From positions 62,001 through 126,000 of IMG/VR virus record IMGVR_UViG_3300023184_004198: DNA of 64,000 nucleotides. One strand, 5' to 3'. A program made the translations under genes and the position numbers. The number at the start of each line of letters is the position of its first letter. Positions within the stretch are counted from its first letter, which is position 1. Positions 18,078-26,015 of the stretch are shown one piece after another. The DNA is from a virus. The notes beneath the pieces were generated by a model. It saw only the letters and a list, made by a program, of their open reading frames with translations, did no database searches and was not told the origin of the DNA.

Positions 18078-19504
18078 GCGGCAACAGCCTTGATCACAGC
18101 AAAGTTAAACACTGGCTGTTCAGTTGTGGTACCAGATACATCATTAAATGTTATGCTAAAGGTACCGTTGGTCACAGCAGTGACAAATGCATTGTATTTG
18201 TCTGTGCCTGATTTTTGACTTAAAAGAACCACATCACCGGACTGCACAGTGCTGTTGGTCACTATGAATGTTGTATAAGCACTGGTACCGGCTGCTGAAA
18301 CCAGGGTGATTTGCCCTGTGACACGATCAATCTGCACCCCTTGTGTTCGACTAACAGTTTGTGCAACCACAGTACCAGCACCTGTGGCATAACCAATGCC
18401 AGCAGTGGAACTAGAAGATTTAATCATGCCAGGAGACAATAAATTACCACCAGCAATGTTACTAGTAACATTGAGTGCTGAAACTACATTGCCGCTTAGG
18501 CTTAATCCCACTGAGTTTACGTTACCACCTGTGATGTTGCCTACAGCACTGATTGTAGTTCCTGCTACGATAGTTGAACTGGCGTTGAGAGCAGAAATAA
18601 TGTTACCGCTCAAACTTATTGCTGTAGTGTTTACATTACCACCTGTGATGTTGCCAGTGGCACTGATCAGCCCGGCTGTTCTGATATTACCACCAGTAAC
18701 GTTGCCTGTTGCTGTGACTAATCCTGCGGTGTTGATGTTGCCACCAACCACATTTCCTGTGGCTGTCACAGTGCCCACAGAAATATCAGTTAGTGTAACG
18801 TTGCCAAAAATATCTCCAGTGACATACAAGTTGCCGCCAACGCCCAGGCCACCTGCCACAGTCAGCGCACCAGTAACAGCACTGGTAGAAGCAGCAGTAT
18901 TGGCAATGGTCACTGAGTTGGTGTAGTAACTTAGTGGGCGATTCAAATCAAACAGGGTAATTGTAGTGCCGGCATCTGTGGTAACAAACCCAAATTCAAA
19001 TGTGCCAGCGGCTGCAAATGTGATCACATTGGCTGAATATCCTTGTACACCTGTTGTGCCCACACTCACTGCTGAAGGCAAGGTCATTGTGCGATTAGCA
19101 ATGTCAACTATGATTTGCAAACGCAACATGCCCACAGATCCTGCGGCCGGGAAGTTGGTAAAACTCAGGCTGATGTTGCCAGCCATGGCAATGGTTTGAT
19201 AATGCCCGGCTGAATAGTCAATGGCAATAGATCCTGATGTTGCTGCCAGCAGTACTTGTGTGGCAGAAAAATCTTGTATTTTGGCAGCATAGATAAGATT
19301 ATCTGCCATGTTGTTGTCTAGCGTGGTACCAGTCAGTGCGGCTTTGAGCACAACTTTTGATTGCAGATCATCTATTTCATCCTCTGCGTATTGAAAATTT
19401 GTCTTAATATTAGTAAAATTGTCACGCATGCCTTGCGTGTTATTACTGACACCTGCAATGGGATAATTGCCGTCTATGTTATTGGGATTGATCTGACTGG
19501 TCAT
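18074..19504 (-). CDS. Repeat-rich tail fibre or virion structural protein
   Basis: A 476-residue minus-strand protein. Residues about 230-370 carry repeated units of the form ATGNVxGGNIxTAGL and SLSGNVxSALN, the glycine/asparagine-rich pattern of phage fibre shafts. The first 60 residues (NPNNIDGNYPIAGVSNNTQGMRDNF) are a typical phage attachment region. The C-terminus is a compact strand-rich tip. DNA repeats inside this gene explain the long antisense open frame. Confidence 0.75.
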   Translation of the reverse strand: MTSQINPNNIDGNYPIAGVSNNTQGMRDNFTNIKTNFQYAEDEIDDLQSKVVLKAALTGTTLDNNMADNLIYAAKIQDFSATQVLLAATSGSIAIDYSAGHYQTIAMAGNISLSFTNFPAAGSVGMLRLQIIVDIANRTMTLPSAVSVGTTGVQGYSANVITFAAAGTFEFGFVTTDAGTTITLFDLNRPLSYYTNSVTIANTAASTSAVTGALTVAGGLGVGGNLYVTGDIFGNVTLTDISVGTVTATGNVVGGNINTAGLVTATGNVTGGNIRTAGLISATGNITGGNVNTTAISLSGNIISALNASSTIVAGTTISAVGNITGGNVNSVGLSLSGNVVSALNVTSNIAGGNLLSPGMIKSSSSTAGIGYATGAGTVVAQTVSRTQGVQIDRVTGQITLVSAAGTSAYTTFIVTNSTVQSGDVVLLSQKSGTDKYNAFVTAVTNGTFSITFNDVSGTTTEQPVFNFAVIKAVAA

Positions 19505-19573
19505 ACTGGTTCCTTGTATTAGATATTTATTGCAACAGCGATTCCGCTAAATAATCCAAAGGCCCTTGAGCAA

Positions 19574-19822
19574 ATGCAAAAGAAAACTAAAAGCATATTA
19601 GAAGAACTGGACAGTTTGTACATAGAACGTGATCGCAGAGCCATCATAGAAACTCGCGCCAGCAACCTAATTGAAACAGCCATTCGTTTGCTGGAACAAA
19701 TTGACGCTGAATTTTCCGCTGAACAAGCAGAGAATCTTCAGCGCAAACTGCTGAATGCAATCCGTCACAGAGACACCAGCAAGTTCTCACGGTCCGTCAG
19801 GAGAACCAATGCAGATCTTTGA
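19574..19822 (+). CDS. Small coiled-coil hypothetical protein
   Basis: An 82-residue, highly charged and mostly helical protein (EELDSLYIERDRRAIIETRA...), likely a coiled coil. It overlaps the next gene by 14 bases. A TAAATAAT sequence lies about 20 bases before its ATG, facing this way. No family recognised. It opens a run of virion-type genes. Confidence 0.65.
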   Translation: MQKKTKSILEELDSLYIERDRRAIIETRASNLIETAIRLLEQIDAEFSAEQAENLQRKLLNAIRHRDTSKFSRSVRRTNADL

Positions 19823-20663
19823 AATCACTGCTAGAAAATCAGTACAAGAAGCCATCAATCCTGGCGCTGTGGTAGGTGCTCTGGGTTCTAGATTGGCAGC
19901 TTACAATGCTCAAGCAGCCGGACTGAGTGTGCCACATGATTCTGCCAGTGCATATGGTGACATGCGAGCCCAGGCAGCCGCTGCTGCTGATCCACTAATC
20001 AATCAAATGGCTGCAGATGAGTTGGCTCGTTGGAACCAATCACTGGCAAATGCAATGAAATCTGCTGGCGTAAACAGCCCTGGGTCATTGCCACCGGCTA
20101 CTAGACGAGCACTAACAAACAGTTTTTTCAACAGAGTTTTTCAATATTTTCTTGAAGGCAAATTAGGCGATGATTTGACTGTGTTCCCTCAACTGGTTGA
20201 TCGACGATCCAAAGCCGAAGCCAGAACTTTGTTGACTAAATTAAATTCTGCCATAAACTCCATAACCAATTATTATAGTCCTGCATCCACTGCTGCAGGG
20301 CAGTTTCAACAATGGCGGGATCTCAGCAAAGCAACATATGACATGAGATCTCTCATGCAATTCAATCCTGCAGCCGGTTCACAAACACAAGCCATTACAA
20401 AAATGCCTGATATTGTTGTGGGCCCTGGCACATCAAGCAGTGTAAAAATTGGCAGAACCACATTGAATAGCACACCTTTGCACACTGCTGTGGCTGCATT
20501 GATTCGAAAGATACAAGGGTCACCAACAGCACCTGACCCGGTAGTTAGTGTAGATCGCAGAGGAGACGTCGCAATCAACGGCATGCTTTTATCTCCTGGA
20601 GATGCCACTCAAGCCGAATTAATTAGAATTATTAAATCAGAAATTCGGGGGCTAAATCCATGA
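19809..20663 (+). CDS. Hypothetical protein, probable virion component
   Basis: A 284-residue protein starting MQIFEITARKS, with the ATG 14 bases inside the previous gene. It is Ala-, Gln- and Ser-rich, with a helical first half and a C-terminal VVSVDRRGDVAINGMLLSPGDATQ strand pair. Proteins with this start are common in T4-like marine phages without a known role. It overlaps the next gene by four bases. Confidence 0.6.
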   Translation: MQIFEITARKSVQEAINPGAVVGALGSRLAAYNAQAAGLSVPHDSASAYGDMRAQAAAAADPLINQMAADELARWNQSLANAMKSAGVNSPGSLPPATRRALTNSFFNRVFQYFLEGKLGDDLTVFPQLVDRRSKAEARTLLTKLNSAINSITNYYSPASTAAGQFQQWRDLSKATYDMRSLMQFNPAAGSQTQAITKMPDIVVGPGTSSSVKIGRTTLNSTPLHTAVAALIRKIQGSPTAPDPVVSVDRRGDVAINGMLLSPGDATQAELIRIIKSEIRGLNP

Positions 20664-22576
20664 AAAGCCTACGTACACTATTGGAAGGCGGCAATGTATT
20701 CAAAGACGCCGAAGGTCAGCCACTTACTGGACGCATCAATCAAAGTGATGTGCCTGCCACAGTGGCCTGGCTTGAACAACTCACAGGCATTGAATTTCCA
20801 CGCGAACGCTGGTTGGGCAGCACAGGCAAAGCCCCCACTTCCGGAGACATGGATCTTGCAGTAGATGCCAACCAAGTATCAAAAGAACAACTGGCACAGC
20901 GACTAACACAGTGGATTGTGAGCCACAAACTGCCACCCGCAGAATGGATCAAAAAGGGCGGCGAAATACACCTGCGTACTCCCATTCAAGGACGACCTGA
21001 CCTGGGCTATGTACAAACAGACTTCATGTTCTTTCCCAACTTGGACTGGGGCACGTTCTACTACAATCAAGGTGCAGGATCAGCATACAAAGGCATGAAC
21101 CGTGCTGTGTTGATGTCAAGCCTGGCCAAGCACTACGGACTCAAACTGGGCGCCAATGGTGTGTTCAGTAGAACCAGCAATCAATTATTGACCATGGATC
21201 CTGATGAGGCGGCCAAGATGATTCTTGGCCCACGTGCCACAAGAGACAATCTCAGCACAGTGGAAACCATATTTGCCGCCTTGGCTAAAGACAAAGATCG
21301 AGAAGCCAAAATCAAAGACTTCCGTGAGTATCTAACTCGTGAAGGCCTGCAACAACCCGACGCTGTGAAAGAAGATGCAGACACATACTTCCTGGCCCGC
21401 TTGCGTGATAGAATTGTGAACCAAGGCATGCAGCCATTGGTAGAAGCAGAACCTGCAAATCCTTATAGAATTTACGAAGCAGACGAAGGCAACGTAGGTG
21501 GCAGAGCCAAAGGCATTGAACACCTGGAAGACTTGGTGTTTCGCAAAGGTAGCCGTGGTGCTGCTGAAGCACTGGAAATTCTTGATCATGCTGCCGCCAG
21601 TCCCGGTACCACAACTAGCGTGAAATGGGATGGCATGCCTGCTGTGTACTTTGGACGCAAGCCTGACACAGGTGAGTTTGTGCTCACTGACGGTTCGGGA
21701 TTTGAAGCCAAGGGCTATGATGGCTTGGCCACAAGTCCTAGGATGATGGCACAGATTCAAAGCACACGCAAAGGCGACAGATCAGGACTTATTCAAACCT
21801 ATGCTGCATTGTGGCCCATGTTGGAAGCAGCCCTGCCCACCAACTTCCGTGGCTATGTGCAAGGTGACTTGTTGTACATGAACACCCCGCCCTTGGAAGC
21901 AGGCAACTATGTGTTCAAGCCCAACACTGTGCAATATCGTATTCCTGCCAAGACCTCATTGGGACAACGCATAGGCAACAGCGAAGTTGGCATTGCCATG
22001 CACACTATGTACTCAGATGCAGGAGAACCCAAGCAGCCACTGAAACGTGTGCAGTTCAATGACGTCCCGGGTTTGTTGTTGATTGAACCCATATTTGCCA
22101 AAGAAATGGCTCCCAACACTGATCTGGTCAAGCAAATCAAATCCGTGATACGCAACCAAGGAGCCGCAATTGATATCTTGTTCAATCCTGCTGAACTAAA
22201 AAGACAACAACTAACAGACTTGGCAAAACTGTGTGTAGACTACATTAATTTTAGAATCAAACAGCCTGGAGGTAGTTTTGACAACTTGTTGTCAGGTTTT
22301 GGCGACTGGCTGCAAACCAAGGTCACTCCACGTAAATTTGCCAACATTGTAGAATACTTGCAGAGCCCTACTTCAAACACACAAGGCATGGCAGCAGCAT
22401 TTACATTGTTTTTGTTGTTGCACGATTTGAAGTTAGATGTACTGCGCCAATTGGATTTAAAAGACCCCGGGCACGAAGGCTGGGTCATGGCCACCCCTGC
22501 AGGCTACAGCAAAGCGGTAAATAGATTTGACTTTACAGCAAGAAATGCGGCTAGAAATAATCCTGAACAGGGCTGA
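20660..22576 (+). CDS. Two-domain nucleotidyltransferase/ligase-like protein
   Basis: A 638-residue protein. The N-terminal domain has LGSTGK (residues 52-57) and GDMDLAVD (62-69), the GS...DxD signature of Pol-beta-type nucleotidyltransferases. The second half has VKWDG at residues 321-325, a KxDG motif as in DNA/RNA ligases and capping enzymes, followed by GSGFEAKGYDG. Homologues in marine T4-like phages are usually annotated as hypothetical. It lies among virion genes but looks enzymatic. RNA repair or tRNA modification is possible but not demonstrated. Confidence 0.65.
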   Translation: MKSLRTLLEGGNVFKDAEGQPLTGRINQSDVPATVAWLEQLTGIEFPRERWLGSTGKAPTSGDMDLAVDANQVSKEQLAQRLTQWIVSHKLPPAEWIKKGGEIHLRTPIQGRPDLGYVQTDFMFFPNLDWGTFYYNQGAGSAYKGMNRAVLMSSLAKHYGLKLGANGVFSRTSNQLLTMDPDEAAKMILGPRATRDNLSTVETIFAALAKDKDREAKIKDFREYLTREGLQQPDAVKEDADTYFLARLRDRIVNQGMQPLVEAEPANPYRIYEADEGNVGGRAKGIEHLEDLVFRKGSRGAAEALEILDHAAASPGTTTSVKWDGMPAVYFGRKPDTGEFVLTDGSGFEAKGYDGLATSPRMMAQIQSTRKGDRSGLIQTYAALWPMLEAALPTNFRGYVQGDLLYMNTPPLEAGNYVFKPNTVQYRIPAKTSLGQRIGNSEVGIAMHTMYSDAGEPKQPLKRVQFNDVPGLLLIEPIFAKEMAPNTDLVKQIKSVIRNQGAAIDILFNPAELKRQQLTDLAKLCVDYINFRIKQPGGSFDNLLSGFGDWLQTKVTPRKFANIVEYLQSPTSNTQGMAAAFTLFLLLHDLKLDVLRQLDLKDPGHEGWVMATPAGYSKAVNRFDFTARNAARNNPEQG

Positions 22577-22589
22577 TTTTTACCGTTTG

Positions 22590-22597
22590 TATAAATA
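22590..22597 (+). promoter_or_regulatory. T4-type late promoter TATAAATA
   Basis: An exact TATAAATA, the T4 late -10 element read by the phage sigma factor gp55, lies 44 bases before the ATG of the structural gene at 22642, with an AAGGAAA ribosome-binding site further down. No -35 box is seen, as expected for a late promoter. Confidence 0.7.
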
Positions 22598-22641
22598 AAA
22601 GCAGGTCCACCGAGACCACTTAACCCTAAAGGAAATTTATC

Positions 22642-23049
22642 ATGGCACAATTTACAAAAGTAAATGGAACTACACAACCAGTATTTGCACTGGACGTTGC
22701 TAACGGCAGTATCTCTGGCACAGCCAACGTTGCGGCTCAAGGCCCAGTTCAAATTCAAGGTCCAAAACTGGACTTCTTCACACTCACAGCCAACGCTGCC
22801 CTTACCAATGCTGGTAACGTCAACGGTTACTTGAACAATGTGTTGCAAGCAATCCAACAAACTGGTACTATCGCTATCTATCAAGCCGGCGCAACTGCTG
22901 GTACAATTAGTTTGGCTATCTACCCAACTGGTGCTTACACTACTGCTACTTTGGTTACTGCTGCTCAAACAGCCAACGCCACAGGCGGTGTAAACATTGG
23001 TATCCCAACTGCCAACGTTAGCGCAACTGCAAGTTTCACTAACCTGTAA
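22642..23049 (+). CDS. Virion structural protein
   Basis: A 135-residue protein with Ala, Thr, Gly and Asn making up most of it, few charges and no Cys. This is typical of a decoration or tail protein. It has its own late promoter, a strong SD (AAAGGAAA) and a strong terminator right after it, a layout expected of an abundantly made virion protein. Codon choice is also more regular than in the neighbours. Confidence 0.75.
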   Translation: MAQFTKVNGTTQPVFALDVANGSISGTANVAAQGPVQIQGPKLDFFTLTANAALTNAGNVNGYLNNVLQAIQQTGTIAIYQAGATAGTISLAIYPTGAYTTATLVTAAQTANATGGVNIGIPTANVSATASFTNL

Positions 23050-23068
23050 TCAGTTTAGTTCTAACCCA

Positions 23069-23101
23069 ACCCTGGACGTAAAAAATCCAGGGTTTCTTTT
23101 T
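23069..23101 (+). terminator. Rho-independent terminator
   Basis: ACCCTGGA (23069-23076) pairs with TCCAGGGT (23086-23093) around a nine-base loop and is followed by TTCTTTTT. It ends the transcript of the structural gene at 22642. Confidence 0.9.
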
Positions 23102-23120
23102 GGCGTTAAATATGCACATA

Positions 23121-23564
23121 ATGAAAGTCTTGTGCCGCACCCTTTTTGATTGTACCTATACTGGTGTCACAGGACATTTCCGTGCCCAACAACTGCCTTA
23201 TACCACCAAAGGTGGACTACATCTAGAAACTGTAGAAGACTGGAATCGAGCCAGAAACCAACAGCGCAACTGGGAAAGTCTAGTACAAATTATCAGTCTA
23301 CGAACTCAACCTATGAATGTAGTGCTGCCAAAGAAACAAAAAGACGGTTGGCATTTTGAGTTTGAAGTAGAAGCCGAAGGGGTACTCAGCAGCGATGCTG
23401 GCAGCGATGATCTAGCAGGACTCATAAGCGATTGTGAGGGCGTACCCATGGTCACCGGCCTGGATGAAGCAGAAGTTATAACTGCTACACTGCATGCTCA
23501 AGGCACCAATCAAAACATTTGGTTTACTGCCATAAATACGTCATTGGAGCCTGACCATGGTTGA
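23121..23564 (+). CDS. Conserved phage hypothetical protein
   Basis: A 147-residue protein starting MKVLCRTLFDCTYTGVTGHFR. The ATG at 23121 is preferred over an upstream TTG. The N-terminal TLFDCTxTGVTGHFR pattern recurs in marine T4-like phages, next to tail-type genes. A TTAAATAT motif lies eight bases upstream. Function unknown. Confidence 0.7.
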   Translation: MKVLCRTLFDCTYTGVTGHFRAQQLPYTTKGGLHLETVEDWNRARNQQRNWESLVQIISLRTQPMNVVLPKKQKDGWHFEFEVEAEGVLSSDAGSDDLAGLISDCEGVPMVTGLDEAEVITATLHAQGTNQNIWFTAINTSLEPDHG

Positions 23565-23823
23565 CACCACTGACATTGAAAAGAAAAGTCTCGAAGCCCA
23601 CGTTGAGTTATGTGCTGAACGTTACCGCATGCTGGAACTCAAGGTGGAGACTGTGGAAAAAGAAATATCTGAAGTCAAATACATGGTGACCGAAGTGCAT
23701 GGCATTGTGCGAAAAATGGGCGAAAAACGCAACGACCAACTGATCGCCTGGGGCATAGGTATTATTGGTGCGCTGTTGGGTGTTGTGGGTTGGCTGGCCA
23801 CTCACTATGTAAAAACACTATGA
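23557..23823 (+). CDS. XhlA-like coiled-coil membrane protein, holin candidate
   Basis: An 88-residue protein. Residues 1-58 form a charged heptad-like helix and residues about 63-83 form one membrane segment (AWGIGIIGALLGVVGWLATH), ending in a short basic tail. This matches the layout of the haemolysin XhlA family, some members of which act with holins. It overlaps both neighbours (ATGA at the 3' end). Assignment is by architecture only. Confidence 0.6.
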   Translation: MVDTTDIEKKSLEAHVELCAERYRMLELKVETVEKEISEVKYMVTEVHGIVRKMGEKRNDQLIAWGIGIIGALLGVVGWLATHYVKTL

Positions 23824-24272
23824 CCCGTGATCAAAAACTAGAACGCTTTGCCGAGCGTGAGCTCAAACGTGTGTACACTGAACTCATCATAGATGATGAA
23901 CATGGTGGATATGTGGCATTTGGCCGCTATCATTTGCGCCCCGAACACTCAGGCTTTGCTGTGTATCACAGCGATGATCTTGTGAGCACGTTTAGTAGTA
24001 AAAAAACAGCCATGTCATGGTGTGTTGCTGATCATTTGCAACAGTATCGACTGGCGCAAAATATTCGAATATTAGACAACAAAAAACAGTCACTCACTGC
24101 TGACATCCATTGCCGTCGTGGGCAAGCAGATCGTAGCAACAGACCCGAATTTCGTGAAATGGTGCGCACCAAACTCGCACCCAAAATTGAAAACCTTATC
24201 CTGCTGAATCAAGAACTTGAAAAATGTTTAAATTCGGCTAAATATCTACAACTAAGAGGATTTGCCAAATGA
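23820..24272 (+). CDS. Conserved hypothetical protein
   Basis: A 150-residue protein starting MTRDQKLERF. The first part (GGYVAFGRYHLRPEHSGFAVYH...FSSKKTAMSWC) reads as a small strand-rich domain and the rest as two charged helices. ATGA overlaps at both ends show co-translation with the membrane protein and the next gene. No family recognised. Confidence 0.65.
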   Translation: MTRDQKLERFAERELKRVYTELIIDDEHGGYVAFGRYHLRPEHSGFAVYHSDDLVSTFSSKKTAMSWCVADHLQQYRLAQNIRILDNKKQSLTADIHCRRGQADRSNRPEFREMVRTKLAPKIENLILLNQELEKCLNSAKYLQLRGFAK

Positions 24273-25210
24273 AATTAAACGAACTGGCCACACCAAAAAA
24301 GAGCCGCCAAGTATCCAAAGTATTCGAAAGTTATTTTGGTACAAAAATGCCTGTGAACCGACTCACAGTGCGTGAAGCACAGGCCATGCTGAAACGTGTG
24401 CGTGGTGTTATTGCCGAACATCAGCGTAGTACAACTCGTCACACCAGTGAGCGTAACCCTGCTTACTTGAAATTGGTAATGATGGAACAAGCACTGGCAC
24501 ATCGTATAAGTGAAGAACAGGTTCCAATTCCGCCTACTTCATCTAGTACTAATACCAATCCCAGCACCAGTACTGCTACCACACCTCCTCCAACAGGCAG
24601 CCAAGGCACTGTAGACATTAAAGATCCTAAGATGGCTCAGGCATTAAAGAAAAGCGCATCCGGACAAACTCTTACACCAGACGAACAAAAAATGGTAGCC
24701 GGTCAAGCAATGATGGCCGCTGAAAGCCGTTTGCGTAGAGCGTATCAATTCTTGAAAGAATCAGAAGTGCAACAGGCTCAAGTTGTGTTGGCTGCACAAG
24801 ACATGGTAGACAAAATGCAAAGCATGTTGGAAGACACAACAGAAATGCAATTCAAAGAACTGCCTGCACTAGTTGATTCAATCCGCAATCAAATTGGCAT
24901 GGAACAAGCCACACAGTTTAACACTGATGTCACTGGTGCATTGCAAGGCCTTGTACAAAACCTTCAAGGCGCCAAGCAACAGTTAGAAACAGCATTGGGC
25001 GTGGTAACTGGTCAACCAGCTGCATTGGACACCAGTATGGCAGCCAGTGGCATGCCAGGCGCAGTTCCTCCCCCAGGTCCTGAATTAGGTGCCGACGAAA
25101 TGGCTGGCATGGCCGCAGGTGAAGTTGACGGTGGAGTGCCTCCTGTGGGTGCTGACCTTGAAACCGGCGCACCTGCACCCAAAGCAGCATTGGGCCGAGC
25201 ACGTAGATAA
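24269..25210 (+). CDS. Hypothetical protein, probable virion or assembly factor
   Basis: A 313-residue protein. The N-terminus (VSKVFESYFGTKMPVNRLT...RNPAYLKLVMMEQAL) resembles a conserved T4-like marine phage protein. A low-complexity Ser/Thr/Pro stretch at about residues 88-112 is followed by long helices rich in Gln, Ala and Met, and a Pro/Gly/Ala-rich tail. This composition suits a scaffold or tail-associated protein. It shares one base with the next gene. Confidence 0.6.
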   Translation: MKLNELATPKKSRQVSKVFESYFGTKMPVNRLTVREAQAMLKRVRGVIAEHQRSTTRHTSERNPAYLKLVMMEQALAHRISEEQVPIPPTSSSTNTNPSTSTATTPPPTGSQGTVDIKDPKMAQALKKSASGQTLTPDEQKMVAGQAMMAAESRLRRAYQFLKESEVQQAQVVLAAQDMVDKMQSMLEDTTEMQFKELPALVDSIRNQIGMEQATQFNTDVTGALQGLVQNLQGAKQQLETALGVVTGQPAALDTSMAASGMPGAVPPPGPELGADEMAGMAAGEVDGGVPPVGADLETGAPAPKAALGRARR

Positions 25211-25566
25211 TGAGAATCGACGAAGTCGAATCAGAAAAACCACTGGATCCAAATAAATTAATGGGTTTGGTGGATTTTCTTTCAGGCCGTGCTGACGATG
25301 AAAATGCACAAAAGCAAATCAGTACTGCCGCCTTTATATCCGCTGCTCGTAGTTTGGGATTTCCAGTCAGCGAAAAAAACATTGTTAGCATAGTGAGTCA
25401 GCCTCCGTTGGATGCAGTGTTAGAACCCATGGATCCACAAAATCCCAAAGTAATCAAATACAAAGGTGCAGCACCTGATTTACCAACCAAAATGCCTGTA
25501 AACAAAGCACAAGACATTGTGGCGTCGGCAGCCAAATCCGCTATGCAACGCGGAAAAAACAAATAA
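25210..25566 (+). CDS. Hypothetical protein
   Basis: A 118-residue mainly helical protein with a Pro-rich centre and a basic C-terminus (SAMQRGKNK). It starts on the last base of the previous stop. It is the last gene before the IscU promoter. No family recognised. Confidence 0.6.
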   Translation: MRIDEVESEKPLDPNKLMGLVDFLSGRADDENAQKQISTAAFISAARSLGFPVSEKNIVSIVSQPPLDAVLEPMDPQNPKVIKYKGAAPDLPTKMPVNKAQDIVASAAKSAMQRGKNK

Positions 25567-25576
25567 CCATTTTTCA

Positions 25577-25605
25577 TTGACACATATCAGTAAATACGCT
25601 ATAAT
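25577..25605 (+). promoter_or_regulatory. Sigma-70 promoter of the iscU operon
   Basis: TTGACA (25577-25582), spacer 17, TATAAT (25600-25605), with GGGAGAA as ribosome-binding site before the ATG at 25623. Both boxes match the consensus exactly, so expression by host RNA polymerase early in infection is likely. Confidence 0.85.
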
Positions 25606-25622
25606 AAGCGGGAGAACATCAC

Positions 25623-26015
25623 ATGGCCTATTCAGAAAAAGTAATTGATCACTATGAAAATCCACGCAATGTGGGCAAGTTTGAAATTGACGACACAATT
25701 GGCACAGGCATGGTGGGCGCACCTGCCTGTGGCGACGTAATGAAATTGCAAATCAAAGTTGAAGATGGAATTATAACAGATGCCAGGTTCAAAACATACG
25801 GATGCGGAAGTGCGATTGCCTCATCCTCTCTTGTTACCGAGTGGGTTAAAGGACGAACGCTTGACCAAGCAGCAGCTCTTAAAAATTCAGAGATTGCTCA
25901 GGAACTCGCACTGCCACCAGTCAAGATTCATTGTTCTATTCTTGCTGAAGATGCTATACGAGCAGCCGTAGAAGACTACAGAAAAAAACATGCTGATACC
26001 CTTTCAGCAACATAA
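25623..26015 (+). CDS. iscU: IscU-type Fe-S cluster scaffold
   Basis: A 130-residue protein, full IscU length. The three cluster-binding cysteines are present as ACGD (C36), GCGSA (C61) and HCSI (C104), together with D38 and H103. The LPPVK motif recognised by the chaperone HscA is kept at residues 97-101. Host IscS would supply sulphur. It leads an operon with a radical SAM gene, which overlaps its 3' end by 26 bases, and IscA. An intact IscU on a phage is unusual and suggests demand for Fe-S clusters during infection. Confidence 0.92.
   Translation: MAYSEKVIDHYENPRNVGKFEIDDTIGTGMVGAPACGDVMKLQIKVEDGIITDARFKTYGCGSAIASSSLVTEWVKGRTLDQAAALKNSEIAQELALPPVKIHCSILAEDAIRAAVEDYRKKHADTLSAT

Noticed and set aside
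18560-18800. Repeated DNA resembling a short tandem array or CRISPR
   Set aside because: The repeats are diverged codons of protein repeats in the fibre gene, without constant spacers.
18396-18926. Long plus-strand open frame rich in Pro, Val and Leu, antisense to the fibre gene
   Set aside because: It is a reflection of the repeated codons of the minus-strand fibre protein, with no SD or promoter.
21332-21760. Antisense open frame of 142 codons
   Set aside because: It lies wholly within the two-domain nucleotidyltransferase gene, and its product is low-complexity with no start signals.
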